Below are positions 10,661-48,889 of a DNA stretch of 64,000 nt, piece after piece. This DNA is from Doris montereyensis (taxonomy: Eukaryota; Mollusca; Gastropoda; Nudibranchia; Dorididae): positions 198,501 through 262,500 of the forward strand of contig JAXRKP010000370.1 of the NCBI GenBank assembly GCA_037039925.1. The letters are read 5' to 3'. The position numbers were made by a program, and so were the translations under genes. Numbering within the stretch: position 1 is the first letter of the stretch; each line of letters begins with the position of its first letter. The notes beneath the pieces were generated by a model. It searched no databases, was not told the DNA's origin, and saw only the letters and a program-made list of their open reading frames with translations.

Positions 10661-12644
10661 AGAAAACAATAAAAGTAAATGACAATGAGGAAATTAGAAA
10701 ACAAACCTAGAATCTAAGAAGCAAACAATAATAAACAAAACAAAAAAATTGCAATAAAACAATGTATGGTAATGGTCACTCCAAGACATGGTCTAAAAAC
10801 AGCTAACAAATATAAAAAAAAAATTGATCATTGGTAAATAATGAGTTGTTTTTTTAAATGGTACAAAAGAAAGCCGCAAGAAATATCAACTGAAAGTAAG
10901 TCGTTGTCCAACCATGAGACAGAGAAATTTATATCCTGAGACTGGATGTTTAGCAGCATACACCAGCACAATAACAGATCTTGATTCCACCCTACTTTCC
11001 AATGTCAACAATGGTGAATAATTTAATTCTGGCCACAGCAAAAGTGTCACAAGGAACATTTTGTAGCATGTCTAGTGGATTACCTTCTCGAAAAGAAAGA
11101 AACTTTTTAAAAATTTACTTAAATAATTTTAAGAAATTCCCTTCTTTTTTCTTTTTGAATATTTTTTTTAAACAATATTATAGTTGGTTATAGATTTACC
11201 AACCTTGTATGTTGCATTTTTGACATTAATGCAACATACAAGATTAGTATGTCAACTCTTTGAGCTAGTACTAGCAAACTCCAAAGCCTCAAACAAATCA
11301 ACAGGAGTAAAACTTTGTGGAGCATTGTCAATGATAAAACGTGCAACATGAGTTTCAAAGCAGGTGAAATCAATAGAAAATTTTAATGACAGTAGAATGG
11401 TTTGTCTGTCTCAATGTAATGAAATTCACTTTACGCACTATAACATATGCCGTGATCTCAGTTGGTAAATTTAGAATAAAAAGCAAGACGAACGGCAGAT
11501 AGATGTAAAGAGTATAAGAAAAGAAACCGACTACCCGCTGAACAGAATGTGCACAACACAATGCAAGAATCTGAATCAGCAAATACACACTATGTTGACT
11601 TGAAAACAAGTCCCGTAAAATTTGTGATCAAGTTAACAAAAAAGCTGATAATATTGTCTAAGGCAAAAAACGACAACACAATTTTTTTTCAGGCATGAAA
11701 GAGACATAACAATAGCAATAACAATCGACATGAGGCTTCTTAAATGATTTCCACTTGTAATTTTTCATGCAGCTAACAGAATATAACAGTTCTAAACACA
11801 TTTTATAACGTACAACGGTGCAAAATGAGATTCTGTGCAAGCAGGAGAAGAAAGAAGTTAAAGAAAAAAATACAGATTGCTCAAAAAGAAAGAAAAAGAA
11901 AACATATAGAATTAGAAATTATTGCATGAGAGGTTCCAGGCTGGTTAATATTAGTTAGCAAATTATCACGAACATTATTATATCTTCAAACAGGTGAAGC
12001 AAAACTTGTATTTGCATTAATTGGCAAGAAAAAAAGTGGAAAAATATGATGGTGAAAATTATGATTTATTCATTAAATTAGTTAAATAATAACTTATGCT
12101 TTCGTTTACATATGTATTAATCACTAGATTAATTGATTGATTAATTTATTTACTCATTTATTTAATTAATCTCGGTTTTTTCTTCTATTTCCTTTATTTA
12201 CTCATCTTTTATTAAATTTGCAACAATCCTATATATGTATAAAAATCTATTTTTTTATGTTCATTTATCTATTATGCAACCAATTATTTACTAAATTTAC
12301 TATTTGTTTTTTATGCATGCATTTACAGATATGGTTAGTCTGTTATTCCCTCACTATCAAGACAATTAAGTAGAACCTTTTTCTGCATCAAAACATAACT
12401 TGGAAACATTGACTGACACTACTGACAGAAATTCACAACCAAAAAGAATGAGAGAAAAAGTCCAAAGAGCCAGACCTCATACACAATTATGAGATCACTG
12501 GAAGAGTTGATATGTTGGACTACTATCCTTCCTGCCATGGATCCAAGCACACAATAGTCATGACGCACATCCGTGTTTAAAACCAAGGCCCCTGCAAATT
12601 TCTAAATTTTGGCGAGTGATGGTGCTTGAATTTATCTCTATATA
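10661..12644. other. Unassigned AT-rich sequence
   Basis: No gene recognised. A weak SINE-D-like fragment (GTGATCTCAGTTGGTAAATT) is at 11452-11471. TA microsatellite at 12639-12653. Confidence 0.5.
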
Positions 12645-13020
12645 TATATATATAAAACTGTACATCTCAAACTTTGACCACTCAGGAACCACTGCACCCA
12701 CAACCTTCATATTTCGCATTTAGATTTCAAATAGCCTGCTTTAGGTTCTTAGTCAATAAACTCTTGGGTCAAATTAGTATTTCAATTGATTGGGAAAAGA
12801 TTGTTTTGCCTGTGATCCACAAAACTTTTTATTGTTATTTTTACCCATTCCTTCATTTCCGGTCATTAGATCTGCAATGAAAAGTTCGCTGAACCTAAGT
12901 ATCAAATACTGTACATGGTAACCTATTATATTTTCATCATCATTGAAAAAAACAAAGAATGTGGTAAAAGAGTGGTCATAATCATTATTGTCTATGGGCA
13001 TGCTTGTATAACATATGAAA
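12645..13020 (+). mobile_element. Repeat E copy (non-autonomous, TA-flanked)
   Basis: About 370 bases, from TGTACATCTCAAACTTTGAC through CACTGCACCCACAACC, AGCCTGCTTTAGGTTCTTAG and ATTGATTGGGAAAAGATTGT to TCTATGGGCATGCTTGTAT. It starts in a TATATA microsatellite. Two other copies, at 38.54-38.93 kb (minus) and 58.1-58.5 kb (plus), keep the same start, order and end. No coding capacity. Confidence 0.8.
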
Positions 13021-13503
13021 AACAGCTACTTAGATCCAAGAAATTCCACAGAGGAAATAAAAAATGTATTAAATTCACATTGCAGGTTCGTTCGTTAGTG
13101 CGATCAATGCCAATTCATTGCCGTCGTCATGGCATGGAGAATAGATCTAGACTTGGTAACTTCACATTCAAATGCATATCAATTTTATAAATGTAACTTT
13201 AATGAACTTTTGTTGGAATGCAACCTACTTTAAACCATAATATATTCAAAGTTGTAGACAATATGAAGCAAAACAATGTATACAATACAAACATACAGAG
13301 AGGCAAGAAACACCTTGACTGTGACTGAGAGTGTTCATGAGAATGTCACAACATAATAATACAAAAATATGATAAGTCGGCAGAAGGTGAGCCTACCAGA
13401 TACCCCATAAATATCACATGTTAATTGATAAAATAAGTCACTCTTGATTTCTTTAAACTGTATTAAAGGGAATATGAAGAAAGAAACAGAAAAGAGAAAG
13501 ATG
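13021..13503. other. Unassigned AT-rich sequence
   Basis: No gene or repeat recognised between the repeat E copy and the GA microsatellite. Confidence 0.5.
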
Positions 13504-13508
13504 AGAGA

Positions 13509-13601
<93 letters not shown>

Positions 13602-13760
13602 GAGGGAGGGGGAGCGAGAGGGGGAGAGAGAGACAGACAGACAGACAGGCGGACATACAGAGAGGAAGACAGAGAGACAGAGAGAGAGAGGCAGACAGAC
13701 AGAGAAAGAGAGAGGCAGAGAGAGTGAAAAAGACAGAGACTGAGACAAAGAGAATGTTTT
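13504..13760. repeat. GA microsatellite with degenerate GACA flank
   Basis: Pure (AG)n to about 13598, followed by GA/GACA/GAGG mixtures to about 13745. Long Ser/Leu or Arg/Glu open frames here are microsatellite translations. Confidence 0.95.
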
Positions 13761-16700
13761 GTGCATTTCTTTTTAAAAAACTGATAAAAACAAAATCTTT
13801 CAAAGAAAAACATTAAACGTAATGTCCATTTCATAATGCTAATAAAAAGTGAGAGCAAATAATAGACGTGTTACAAGAAAATCCTACAAATGAAATAAAT
13901 ATATGAAACAACGTAACTAATAGAATATCATTGTAGTAAATACTATTTCTAACATCAAACAGGAGGGTAGAATTCAAAACAACATCTTATACAATAGATG
14001 TAATTGTGTCCCAGCTCATTGAATCGTTGAAGAATAAAACAAAAGGAAGCCTACAAAATACAACATAAAAGCAAGTTTGTTCAAAATAAACTCAGTAAGT
14101 CCCCAGGCTCTTCATCAAACGTTGGACCACATCAAAATGCAACAGCAGTTAAGAGCATAACATATACACCGTCTTTTCTCCATTAGTAGTAAAGTGTGAG
14201 TCAAAAAGATTATAGATTACTTATCTTCTTTTTATCTTGTCATCAGAAGCTTACTTCTGAGACTGATAGGCAAATAATCAGGGAAAAAAAGATATGCTTT
14301 AAGGTATCTATTAACATTGAAGATGCTAATTAAATTTGTTTCATTTTCAAATCCACCTAAATAAGGTTTAAATCTCAGATGATCAGGCTATTTAGTCAAA
14401 GAACATTTTTGTTCCTGTTTGAAATTTGGTATATAAAGATAAAGCAGCTTGAAATATAATGGTCTTATTATTTCACTGGAATTCATCCCATCCACCATAA
14501 TAAGCAGTGGTCTCAGGCAGAAATCTTGGTCATCTCAGTTCGTGTTTCAAGAGAGCAGACAAAACACAAGGACAAATAATATAGAACTTTACAGTAATCC
14601 ATCAAAAGTAGTACATTAACCGGCTCTTCACATTACAATGCTTTATATCTATCTCCTTCAACAAGGTTATTTCCATTTTGAAAGAATGCACATAGATTAA
14701 AAGTTTGAATGACAGCGATTGCATGCGTAGCTTGATCTGTTGCTATATGGTAAGCCCCGTCAATGACCCTGAGCAGTGATGTAGAAAAACTAAGTAAAAT
14801 CAGTAATTTCATGACCGCATTAAGTTGAGAAAGATCATATCAACATTGAGAAAGATTGTATAACAGACGGATGAAACTTAACGAGTGGAAAAGCATGAGA
14901 ACTTAACAGTAGCAACCGTTTATCACCCAAACCAAATCTTGGAAACTATCTTTTTATGAATTGTGATGACTGGGAAGTATGACGACTAAACAAAAGCATA
15001 CAATCATCACCTGCGTCAAGCCAATCGAATGAGGTCTCCCAAAACAAATGCGTATTATGTTCTTAAGGAAACACACACAAAATTCAAAATCGCACTTAAA
15101 AACTGGAAGACTACATTATGTAGCATTTGTTGCTTAAATCACTTTTGACGGTCACACACGGATATCTTCAAATTACATACAGGTGAGAAGTGACATCCAC
15201 AAATGCAAATTTATAAGCTACATGTACTACCTTCTACCTGAGAATAAGAAGTACCATTGACACATTCATGAACAAATCCATCATTACACTTACATCTCTC
15301 TTGGTTGGCTTAGTCTCAGTTGTAAAGTGCTGATTTAATTATATATATTTTTTCCCAGTGTTGTTTCAGTCATAGCTTATTACAACGTTATAAGTGTTAT
15401 AATCTTTCATTTTATTACAAGTAATTTCAATCCTCGACAGATAGTTTAACATTGTTAACGGTCTGAAAAAAAGTGTAGCAGTATCACAGAAATGTCATAA
15501 TATAAGCAGAAATTTATAAATTAAAATAACAAGACCGAAAATGGTTCAAGTAACAGGGAGGAGTGACTTCATGGAGCTATCTGAAATCAAATCAAAGAAG
15601 ACTTTTTGTGCTATTTCGTTTTTATCACAGTCATAATAAGTAGAAAAAGAATGTTTTGGGCCAGCTATTCTTTGTCTCAGTTTCGGTGCATTCTGACCTA
15701 AAACGCAGGACCACAGTTGCTGTCTACAACAAGTCTCGATATAAAGAATACCTCGGTTAAATGTCAGAAATGAAAAAAGGGGTTGATTTTCTCATTTAGT
15801 GACAATTTGAACAGGGGGAGCTTTTTTTTTTTTTTTTTTAAGTTTCCAATGCAATGCAAAAGCAATGTGACTAATATCACAAAATACACTCAGAAATCTG
15901 TTTTTCTACTAATGTTGCTATTACTAGGTAATTACAATTTTTATAGGTTTGCTTGTTATTCCGCTACCGAATACAAAATAAAACAAATGAACCAATGTTC
16001 CTACCTAAAAAACACAAAAGCAGATCAAATTAAGTGCATGTTCAGTTATAATAGCAGTTTGAGTTTCATGACTCCCGCTCTCAGTGAAAAGAAAGGAAAA
16101 ACAAATAATTTTGCAAAATCATCAGTTAAAAAAGAACTCAAACGATATGAAAGCAATGAAGCATTAAACAGTTAGAATATTTTCATTTATAACAACATCT
16201 TTGTTCAGCAGTTGGTCAGAAAACATGAATCTGTTCACATCAATAAAAATTTAGAAAACAAGAATTAAAAAAGAAAAGATTGGCTACGTCATTTCACGTA
16301 ATAGGACATATAATCAATAACGCTAAGCAACCACAGTTTTAATCTATCAGCACATTACCGGAACCCAAAAAAGGATAAATATGAAACATCGAAAATGACG
16401 ACAAAGAGAGACAGTAAGGGAAAAGAAATAATCAAGTGACATTTCTTTTCACACATCTTTCTTTATGAAATAAAAATTTTAAAAAGTGACAATAAAGCTT
16501 TTGATTCTATAAGCTATACTATCACAACTTTCTGTCATCCTTACATATACTAAAGAATGTCACAGTTATCTTTCTCTGACAACAAAAAGACAGTACACTA
16601 CAGACAGGAAAAAAAAACAAATAAAATAGAGTTACTTTTATAAAAAAAATAATTTTTTTAACTTTTATGACCAAAAAAAGTCGACAGAAAAATTTGTTGA

Positions 16701-17470
16701 AACCTTGTAACACGATGAATTTTGTAAGGGAAAGCTTTTAGGCATGACCCCGAAGTAGTTAAAATAAAAATCTGGATAAGGAATTGGATTAGAAAGTAGA
16801 TTTATCAAGCCAAAATTCTTGCGGCTCAAAGTCCAGCCGAGATGACTCCAAGTTGAGAAAGAGTTAAAAATACCACAACTATCTTTCTCCTTAAATATTA
16901 GAAGGGAAAAAAAATAATAACATAAGTACACAATCTGCAGTTTCTGACTGTCTATATATCCATAAGAGTCGTCACAATGCAAACATGTTCAATGTACAAG
17001 AATACTATGATCAAAACACAAGACACAAGGCCTGTGTTCATGTAAGTCTATATTGCACATCTGTCCTTATCGCAAAAGCTTTTTCAAAGCTTTTATTTCA
17101 AAAGTGCAATTCAGTCACCTCTCTCATCATCCCTCCAGCAGGAGCACTTAATTAAAGGCTTTGCTATCAAAAGGCTCAACAATCTAAAAAAAAACAACTC
17201 TCACTTCCATTAAAGCTGTGTGAGTAACCTTGAATCTACCTATCCCCAAAAACTGCACTTCTCTTTCAATATATCATAATCTACCAACCAAAATAATATG
17301 GGGTCTGCTGGAGGTTGAAATCGCGTCTCGTTAAATTTTGGGCAAATTGTCTTAATCCTTGTTCTTACGGAATATAGTTGCCTCATCGCGTCCAAATTTT
17401 TGTTCCATCTGTGACTTTTTGAGGACTAAACAAATACTGACTAAGTTCGATGACCTCTACTGCCCAGGGC
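13761..17470. other. Unassigned AT-rich sequence downstream of the anoctamin gene
   Basis: No gene recognised. A SINE-D-like core (CATCCCATCCACCATAATAA) is at 14486-14505. Part of this stretch could be long 3' UTR of the anoctamin transcript if the polyadenylation signal at 17471 is not the main one. Confidence 0.4.
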
Positions 17471-17476
17471 TTTATT
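17471..17476 (-). terminator. Candidate polyadenylation signal for the anoctamin gene
   Basis: AATAAA on the minus strand, about 500 bases after the stop codon at 17976. Other AATAAA words occur further on in this AT-rich DNA, so the choice is tentative. Confidence 0.25.
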
Positions 17477-17975
17477 GTTACAATGTCACTGATCTCCAAG
17501 AACCAGAGGAGACTGCTATTTCAAGAAAGAATAGAAAATGCTTTTTCATTGCTTCAAATATATATTAATACCTGCCGTCAAAGAAACAACCCAAAAAATG
17601 TTTTGGATTTGAATTTTACGACAATTTAAGCGTAGCAATACAAGTGGTCAGAAGTGAGTAATGGGTGGACTAAAGTTACAGAAAAACCTCACCATAATAT
17701 CATTATTACGCTAAGACACATGTGTAACTGTAAATTAAGCAATAGGGCTAAAATACATCAACAAACATGAAAACATACATAATAAAAAATGTTTGATTTT
17801 TAAGAAAAGAAAGAAAGAAAGAAAAAAACACACTAAAATCAAAAACCTCAAAATAAGGAAAAAAGGCTGAGATAAATTTTAAAAATCTCTCCTCCCTTAT
17901 CTGACTGCACATAAAGAATCGATGTCCGGCTAATTCTTGATTAGAGACGGAGTGACCCCTGATTGGTCGTTCAAT

Positions 17976-43083
<25,108 letters not shown>

Positions 43084-43419
43084 TTCAAACACTGCCTGAA
43101 ATTCGTCCCTCTTACCTAAATAGAAAACATGAAGATAAAAATATATATATATATTAGTATACTTATAGTAATAATTTGTAAAGTGTGTATGATAGATCTA
43201 TATATGTTTGTAAAGATACAGGAAAATTTTTAAGGGAAAATAAGACACAGAATGAAGGTGGAAGGAGGAGAAACAAACAGGGATGGAGAGACACAGAGAG
43301 ACAAACATTCGGAGCGAAAATTCCAAACCCAGAATGTTGAATACATGCAATAATAACAAGGCGGAAATAACAACATGAAACTCAGAAATTTACTCTCAAA
43401 AGAAGGAAAAAATAAACAT

Positions 43420-43660
43420 ATTTTCTATTCACACACCTAGACTTTTTGCAAATTAATTCTTGTAAGGCTAACCTGCCGGCTGATCTTAATATGGGTCAAT
43501 AATCTCGTTCCGCTGTGCACGAGGCTTCCGCATGCGGCACTGATAGTTTTCTCGTCCCGCTGACGAGGCTGCCGCGCTTGACCACGACGTACCTGTGATT
43601 GTTGTGATTGTTTCTTTATTTTCGTTGAGTGAGGTGATATAGCGGGCAATTCATTTTGTT
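43420..43660 (-). promoter_or_regulatory. Candidate promoter / 5' UTR region of the anoctamin gene
   Basis: A GC- and CpG-richer island in AT-rich DNA, 340-580 bases upstream of the start codon, with CGTGGTCAAGCGCGGCAGCC and repeated ACGAGGC. A donor-like CAG/GTTAGC lies near 43470 on the minus strand, and exon 1 has an acceptor-like TTCTATTTAG, so a non-coding first exon is plausible. Inference only. Confidence 0.35.
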
Positions 43661-44161
43661 ATTATTGTCATCGTGTTTATATTACATTGTTTACTAACAA
43701 TAACATTTATCACAGCCTACTTTTATGAAAAGGAATAATACTGCAGTTGGTCCATTACTAATGAAGAGGAATATGAAAGGTATAAGTATAATACTAAAAG
43801 ATAGAAAACGGGTCAGGACTGAAAAATTTTCAGTGTGCCCAACCTTTATAAGCAACAAGGAGTCATAGAAACAAATAAACACTAAACAATGCTGGAGGAA
43901 ACTAATACTAATAGAGCCATTGGTGCAACGACCCATCGAGCAATGTTCATGAACAGAGCAAGCCTCATAACAACAATAAACAAAAAGAAAAGTTTTAAAA
44001 AAAAAGAAGAAAACAAAATACAACTACCATAAGAGAGACGCAGAGAGAAGGGAGGGATAGAAAGGGAGAGAGAAAGAGGAAAGGAAACAAACAGGAGACA
44101 TTTTATATAAAGAAAACGAGGAAGATAAAGAAAGACGAATAGAGAAGACGAAGAAAATAAG

Positions 44162-44165
<4 letters not shown>

Positions 44166-44257
<92 letters not shown>

Positions 44258-44258
44258 T
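44166..44258. repeat. (GA)n microsatellite
   Basis: Almost pure AG for about 90 bases, with GA-rich flanks from 44035. Confidence 0.95.
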
Positions 44259-45479
44259 GAGGTAACATATAGAGCGGGAGGTGGAGGGCATGTGGCTGCA
44301 TGGTCAGGCTTTACTGCAGTCATTCAATAATAACGTGGTTGGCTGTGTCGAATTTTATGTAGTAGAGTTTCAATGAACAACATCATTATATTTTTATTTC
44401 TAAAGGAATCAATTTCATTCTCACATCTAAATAAAATGATATAAACTATAATACTAATACTATTGCCATGATGAAGGAAATAGCCCCCCCCCCCAGTTTA
44501 TTGCTTTCACATGTGTGTGCCGCCCCAGCTGCGGCCACGCGCTCTATCTCAGACCTAACACCTATCCTCAGCTACATGCTTCCCATGCTTTTGAAAACTC
44601 CCTCCTACCCTATATCTATAACTAGTATCCCCCTTTCTCCTCATTTACAATGACATGAGTGACCGTCGTTTTGCATTCTTGGCTGTTCCCTTCCTACAGT
44701 TCAATAGTATCCACCTCCTCCCAAACAGCCCCCACCCCTTACGCAATCCAGTGGTTTTTCATATCTTCCCCCCACTTCTGAATGTAAGTCTCCCTCCTTA
44801 GTCCCCTCTTTACAGTAGGAAGATACTCTTGTAGTTTCTAATGTCTATACACTTCAAATAGTCTAGATACCACATGTCATCATGACCATGTGAAATGGAC
44901 CTGTTTGAGAGATCAAAGTTCCTTTGTTGCTGGTCGCTGAACTCAGATGAAAGCTTCAATTTTTCCCTTTCAACACTCTAATCTCTTCATTCCTTATGTG
45001 AAAAAGGGGTGGAGATATATTTTGACATATGTGACGTTTGACAATATAACCATCAACACAATGCTCCCCCTGATTAGTCAACCCTGAACATGGTTTCTTT
45101 CTATTGACTGAAGGTCACGCCCTCCATTCAGGCTGACTTTATGTGTGCAATGTGATTGGCCACTGATATCTTTTATTTATATCAATCACTATTTCTTGCT
45201 TGTGGGTGGAGCTTCTTACTAAAGTAATTGACATCTGTCCACAAGTTGCGTTGGTCATACGAAAACAAGAGTCTTTGGTTTTGTACACTTTGCAGAGGGT
45301 CTACAGCCTGCATTTGAGATAGAGCTCCTGTGTGTTATTGCATTTCTTTATAAGAAATATATCGAGTGTGTGTTAGCCTCGGAAATGAACTATCACTTTT
45401 ACCCCTTTAGAATAATAGACTTTCTCTGTTTGGTGTGCCATGGGTTGATCAGCGTAATTGGTCAGAATAGAGGCATTCC
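44259..45479. other. Unassigned intergenic sequence
   Basis: No gene recognised. C-rich patch at 44485-44495, pyrimidine-rich to 44820. Confidence 0.45.
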
Positions 45480-45596
45480 TAAAACCTGTCTTTGAGTGCA
45501 CTGCAGTGCAATTATACGGGACCCGCCACTAACGCTTAGTCTTGCTGGAAGGCTGGGAGTGATGCAAATATATGGGACCCGCCTGGAAAGGGTTAA
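45480..45596 (-). mobile_element. Possible piggyBac-like terminal fragment
   Basis: Read on the minus strand it begins TTAACCCTTTCCAGGCGGGT and repeats the subterminal word GGCGGGTCCCxTATA twice about 65 bases apart. TTAACCCTTT is a common piggyBac end. The opposite end was not found. Confidence 0.35.
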
Positions 45597-45829
45597 AACA
45601 AATCTGGACCATTTTTGAGTGAACAACAAAATCTTAGTTCTCAGTTGCCATATAATATACTAGAGCTGCAAGGGCGTATCAGGGTTTTAGTTCGTAACTG
45701 AGCTGATGCCAGGGCAACTTTTTACTATTGCTGGTATGACTTTTAAAAGGGATCTCAGACACCAGTAGACACATCTCTTCAATGTAATAATGCTGTATTT
45801 ATAAACAAATTGCCTTGGCTTTCCCTTTT

Positions 45830-46115
45830 AAATAGTATCGGTAGCCGAGTAGTTGGGCTGCCAAATTTGTTACTGTTAGGTCCTGAGCTTAAATCTTGAC
45901 AGTCCTAGGTCTCATTGTGATCCATGAGAAAGGCTCTTGACATGCATTTCCCCATTCAGCCCAAATGCAAATAGATACCAGCATCAAATTTATAACCTGC
46001 AATAGACTAGCATCCCATCCACAGCACGATGTATTAAATCACATACTTCGTGCCATTGAATATATATTTAAATTTCTGGCTCTGGAAGTGCTAATGGCCT
46101 TGAAGGAACTATGGT
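45830..46115 (+). mobile_element. SINE-A copy, diverged
   Basis: GTAGCCGAGTAGTTGGGCTG, CCTGAGCTTAAATC (B-box degraded), GACATGCATTTCCCCATTCA, CTGGCTCTGG and GGCCTTGAAGGAACTATGG in family order. Confidence 0.8.
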
Positions 46116-46387
46116 TTCCTTCAAAATCATTCTTGACATAGTAAATGTACAGAAGACCAGCTTTTGAAGTCTTGCAATTAAAGTATGTATAGATTTCTAT
46201 ATAATAATATACTTGTCTGCCCTATAGCCTGATACACATTTATTCTATTTTACAATCTGTCATAGGAAAAAAACTTTCAGTTCATTTTCAAAGGGTTGAA
46301 ATTTATTTCTAGCTCTTAAACCGGTTTCCAGATGAATTTAGTCTATAAAAAACTATCTTTATGGCTAATTTATGGCCATGACTTTCC

Positions 46388-46811
46388 GGCGATATTGAAG
46401 TTTAGGGTCCTAAATTATTTTCATCGGAGTTTGATTCTTCATTTTAATTTGTCGGAGTTTGTCACACTTTGCCGACCCTGCTGATCCCATGGCCCATACA
46501 CAAAGTATTGAAGCGTTTTGGTCTCATGCAAAGAAGAAGATCAAGCGAATGCATAGCACATCTCGCAATCACTTCATAAGCTACCTACGGGAGTTTGAAT
46601 GGAGATGGAGAAACGACACATTTGCTTCATCTAGCGGAAACGCATTTGGGAAAATTCTAAATGAAATTAACGTGCAATACCCTGTGTAACTTTTCTTGAA
46701 CTTGAAAAAATAAATATTTTTTGGAAAAACTATTTTTTAAGTATTCTATTCTGTGAACAGTAAATAAATCTTAGGAAAAAAAAATTAAGGACCCTAAACT
46801 CCGAGATCGCC
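46388..46811 (+). mobile_element. Merlin (IS1595-like) transposon, internally deleted
   Basis: 424-base element with clear ends. Left GGCGATATTGAAGTTTAGGG then TCCTAAAT; right, reversed, GGCGATCTCGGAGTTTAGGG then TCCTTAAT. The 8-base word GACTTTCC flanks both sides (46380-46387 and 46812-46819), the target duplication length typical of Merlin. It contains the C-terminal end of an IS1595-type transposase. Confidence 0.85.
46459..46689 (+). pseudogene. C-terminal fragment of Merlin/IS1595-type DDE transposase
   Basis: The frame reads HTQSIEAFWSHAKKKIKRMH, then HFISYLREFEWRWRN, then a tail to VQYPV and a stop. 'HT.SIE.FWS..K....' and '..L.EFEWRW' are the conserved last part of the ISXO2/IS1595 catalytic domain, holding its final acidic residue (E of SIEAFWS). 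Only about 70 residues of a protein usually several times longer remain, so it is not functional. It lies wholly inside the 424-base element, with a stop just upstream of the right terminal repeat. Confidence 0.85.
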
Positions 46812-46854
46812 GACTTTCCTTTAGAAGTCTAACAAATTCTCTGCGTCTCTCAAA

Positions 46855-47160
46855 ATTAGGGACTTGGTAATCTAAAGGCAAGGTGTCGGCTTCTCAACCA
46901 AAAGGTTGTGGATTAAAGCTCAGGCAGGTTGAAAAGTTTTCTTGAGTTTTTCTAAAGTAAGATCTACCCCCTTGGTCCAGGTAGGTGCACCGACACCTAG
47001 CCCCATCAGAGACGGACAATAAAAAGGAGACCCCATGACGAGTAGATCATAACACTGTGCACATAAATGGTCCCTTGGCTGTTTACAAGACAGTCTGGAC
47101 AATATAATAAATCCTACCAAAACCCCTAGACCTTAGAGTTGTGGATATGAGTAAAATATA
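46855..47160 (+). mobile_element. SINE-B copy
   Basis: TTGGTAATCTAAAGGCAAGG, TGTCGGCTTCTCAACCAAAA, GGTTGTGGATTAAAGCTCAG, CTTGGTCCAGGTAGGTGCAC, CCCATCAGAGACGGACAATA, CTTGGCTGTTTACAAGACAG, AATCCTACCAAAACCCCTAG and TTGTGGATATGAGTAAAATA. Confidence 0.85.
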
Positions 47161-48889
47161 ACACAATCACTCTCAAAATTATTGTTTTATATTATTAGGA
47201 ATTTTAACATATCATAACATTATTTTGGGGTCAATGCATTAAATCATGCATTAATTAAAAACAGCATATAACATGTATTTTTCCAACCTCTTCCCTTTCC
47301 CTAAATTTTCTACAATTAAACCTAGATCTTATCTAGCCATAGCAAAGCTCTAAATTGTCGACTTTTGCAGGTTAGAAGAGCCGACAAGTCAAGTCAAAGG
47401 CAATCCCAGATTCCTCTACACAAAAAGTTCGATTGATTTGGGTACAAATATGTTAACAAATGCAATCCAGCAGATATTTTATAATAATGCCTAAGGACAG
47501 AGATATGAGTCAGATGCATGCTGCTAACCTTACGAAAATCAAGGTTTTTCTTTCGAGAGCACGAAGGCAATCTTGTGTCAATCTCCTATCAGTAGGGCCC
47601 AGGCCTACATGTAATCGGCTATTCTGGCTGAGTGATCTTTCGTACACATCGCTTCCTGGAGGTGGGGTTGAAGTGCTTCGGGATTCAATATTTGTAACAT
47701 GACATATTTTGACGGGTAAAAGTTCAATGATATACATTTACTTAAAAGAAGGGTGAAGCTCACTTTGTAAAAACACACAGCTTCTTAAGCGACAACGATC
47801 TGTCTTTCTCTCCAAGTCGATGGATGAGTGCTATGACCTGTTACTCCATAAGAATAATGAGGTTGCTTCTTTTTTGTGTGTGTCAAAATCATCTTGATTA
47901 AACGAGGTTAAATCACCATAAACATCATCGTCGTCGTCACTATCGTCGTCATGACCAGAAATATCGACAACAATATAACTACCTACAAACAAGACAACAC
48001 CAGTAGCAAAAGCCCCAGGAAGGACAACATCGATCTATTCCCATCAATAAAACCGGTTGAGAATAACGCATTGGTGTTGATTTTGGCTCCCTTGGGGGTT
48101 ACTCTGTTTCAGCCAATAAGTACTTGTTAATGCATTGTAACAGACAGTGCAAATTTATGTTCTAAACATAAAACCCTTGAAATTATATGATCACTGAAAT
48201 GTATTCTTTTATGAATTCTGGATGAGGACTACTTTTCTTCTTGTTTTTTCATCAGTATGCATTCTTCCAATCATGTCCCTTTCCTTGAAGCCCTCCCCTG
48301 TGCCGCCCCGACCCTTAGTCTTTTCCGAGGTCTTTTCTATAACATCTCTTGTCTTCTCTGTTCCATGCCTACATCTCTGAAACGGGAAATACGAGTCACG
48401 AAATGTAACTGTGTCGGGAAGCGTTACATTCGACCATGTCTTTGTTTACGTTAAACCGGAAATGACCCTGGCAAGAGTTGATGTTAGGCAGGTGCTGCTA
48501 CAGCACAGCTGCCGCTTCGTAACCAAACAAAAGGATAACGTTTTCCTTCTTCGGGTTAAAGGGGCTTGGCTGTGCCGCTTTTGTTCAGTGATCCTTTTCG
48601 CCTGGTATGGGAGGAAGGCTTAATGAGATGCCTGCTTCCCAGTATTGATGCTTCATTTCACGTTATAAGTTGGACTTATATCCTTATTTCATTTTTTAAA
48701 AGACAAACCTGGGAACTTGGAATATAAATCATAAGAATCTATTATTGTTATGTTCTTCCTGGATCTTTTCTCTTCATCAGTACCATCGCTAGTCGGATCG
48801 TTTTCTGTTTAAATCGTCTCAAACAGATAACGAATAACGGTGGAAAGTGCATCAGCTGTGTGTCAACCTAAAAATAATATCACAGTTTT
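47161..48889. other. Unassigned intergenic sequence upstream of the Kelch gene
   Basis: No complete gene recognised. Bases 48380-48620 are richer in CpG, with ACCGGAAATGAC (an ETS-like site) at 48455, and could hold promoter or 5' UTR of the Kelch gene. Two overlapping frames of about 65-70 residues here have no recognisable domain. Confidence 0.4.

Noticed and set aside
13335..13858. Long Ser/Leu-rich and Arg/Glu-rich open frames
   Set aside because: Translations of the GA/CT microsatellite. The same applies at 43.9-44.3, 49.7-50.3, 56.5-56.9 and 59.4-59.7 kb.
43437..43649. 70-residue minus-strand frame upstream of the anoctamin gene
   Set aside because: No domain or homologue recognised; more likely 5' UTR or promoter sequence of the anoctamin transcript.
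48257..48623. Two overlapping 65-70-residue frames upstream of the Kelch gene
   Set aside because: No recognisable domain, and the region looks like promoter or 5' UTR sequence.
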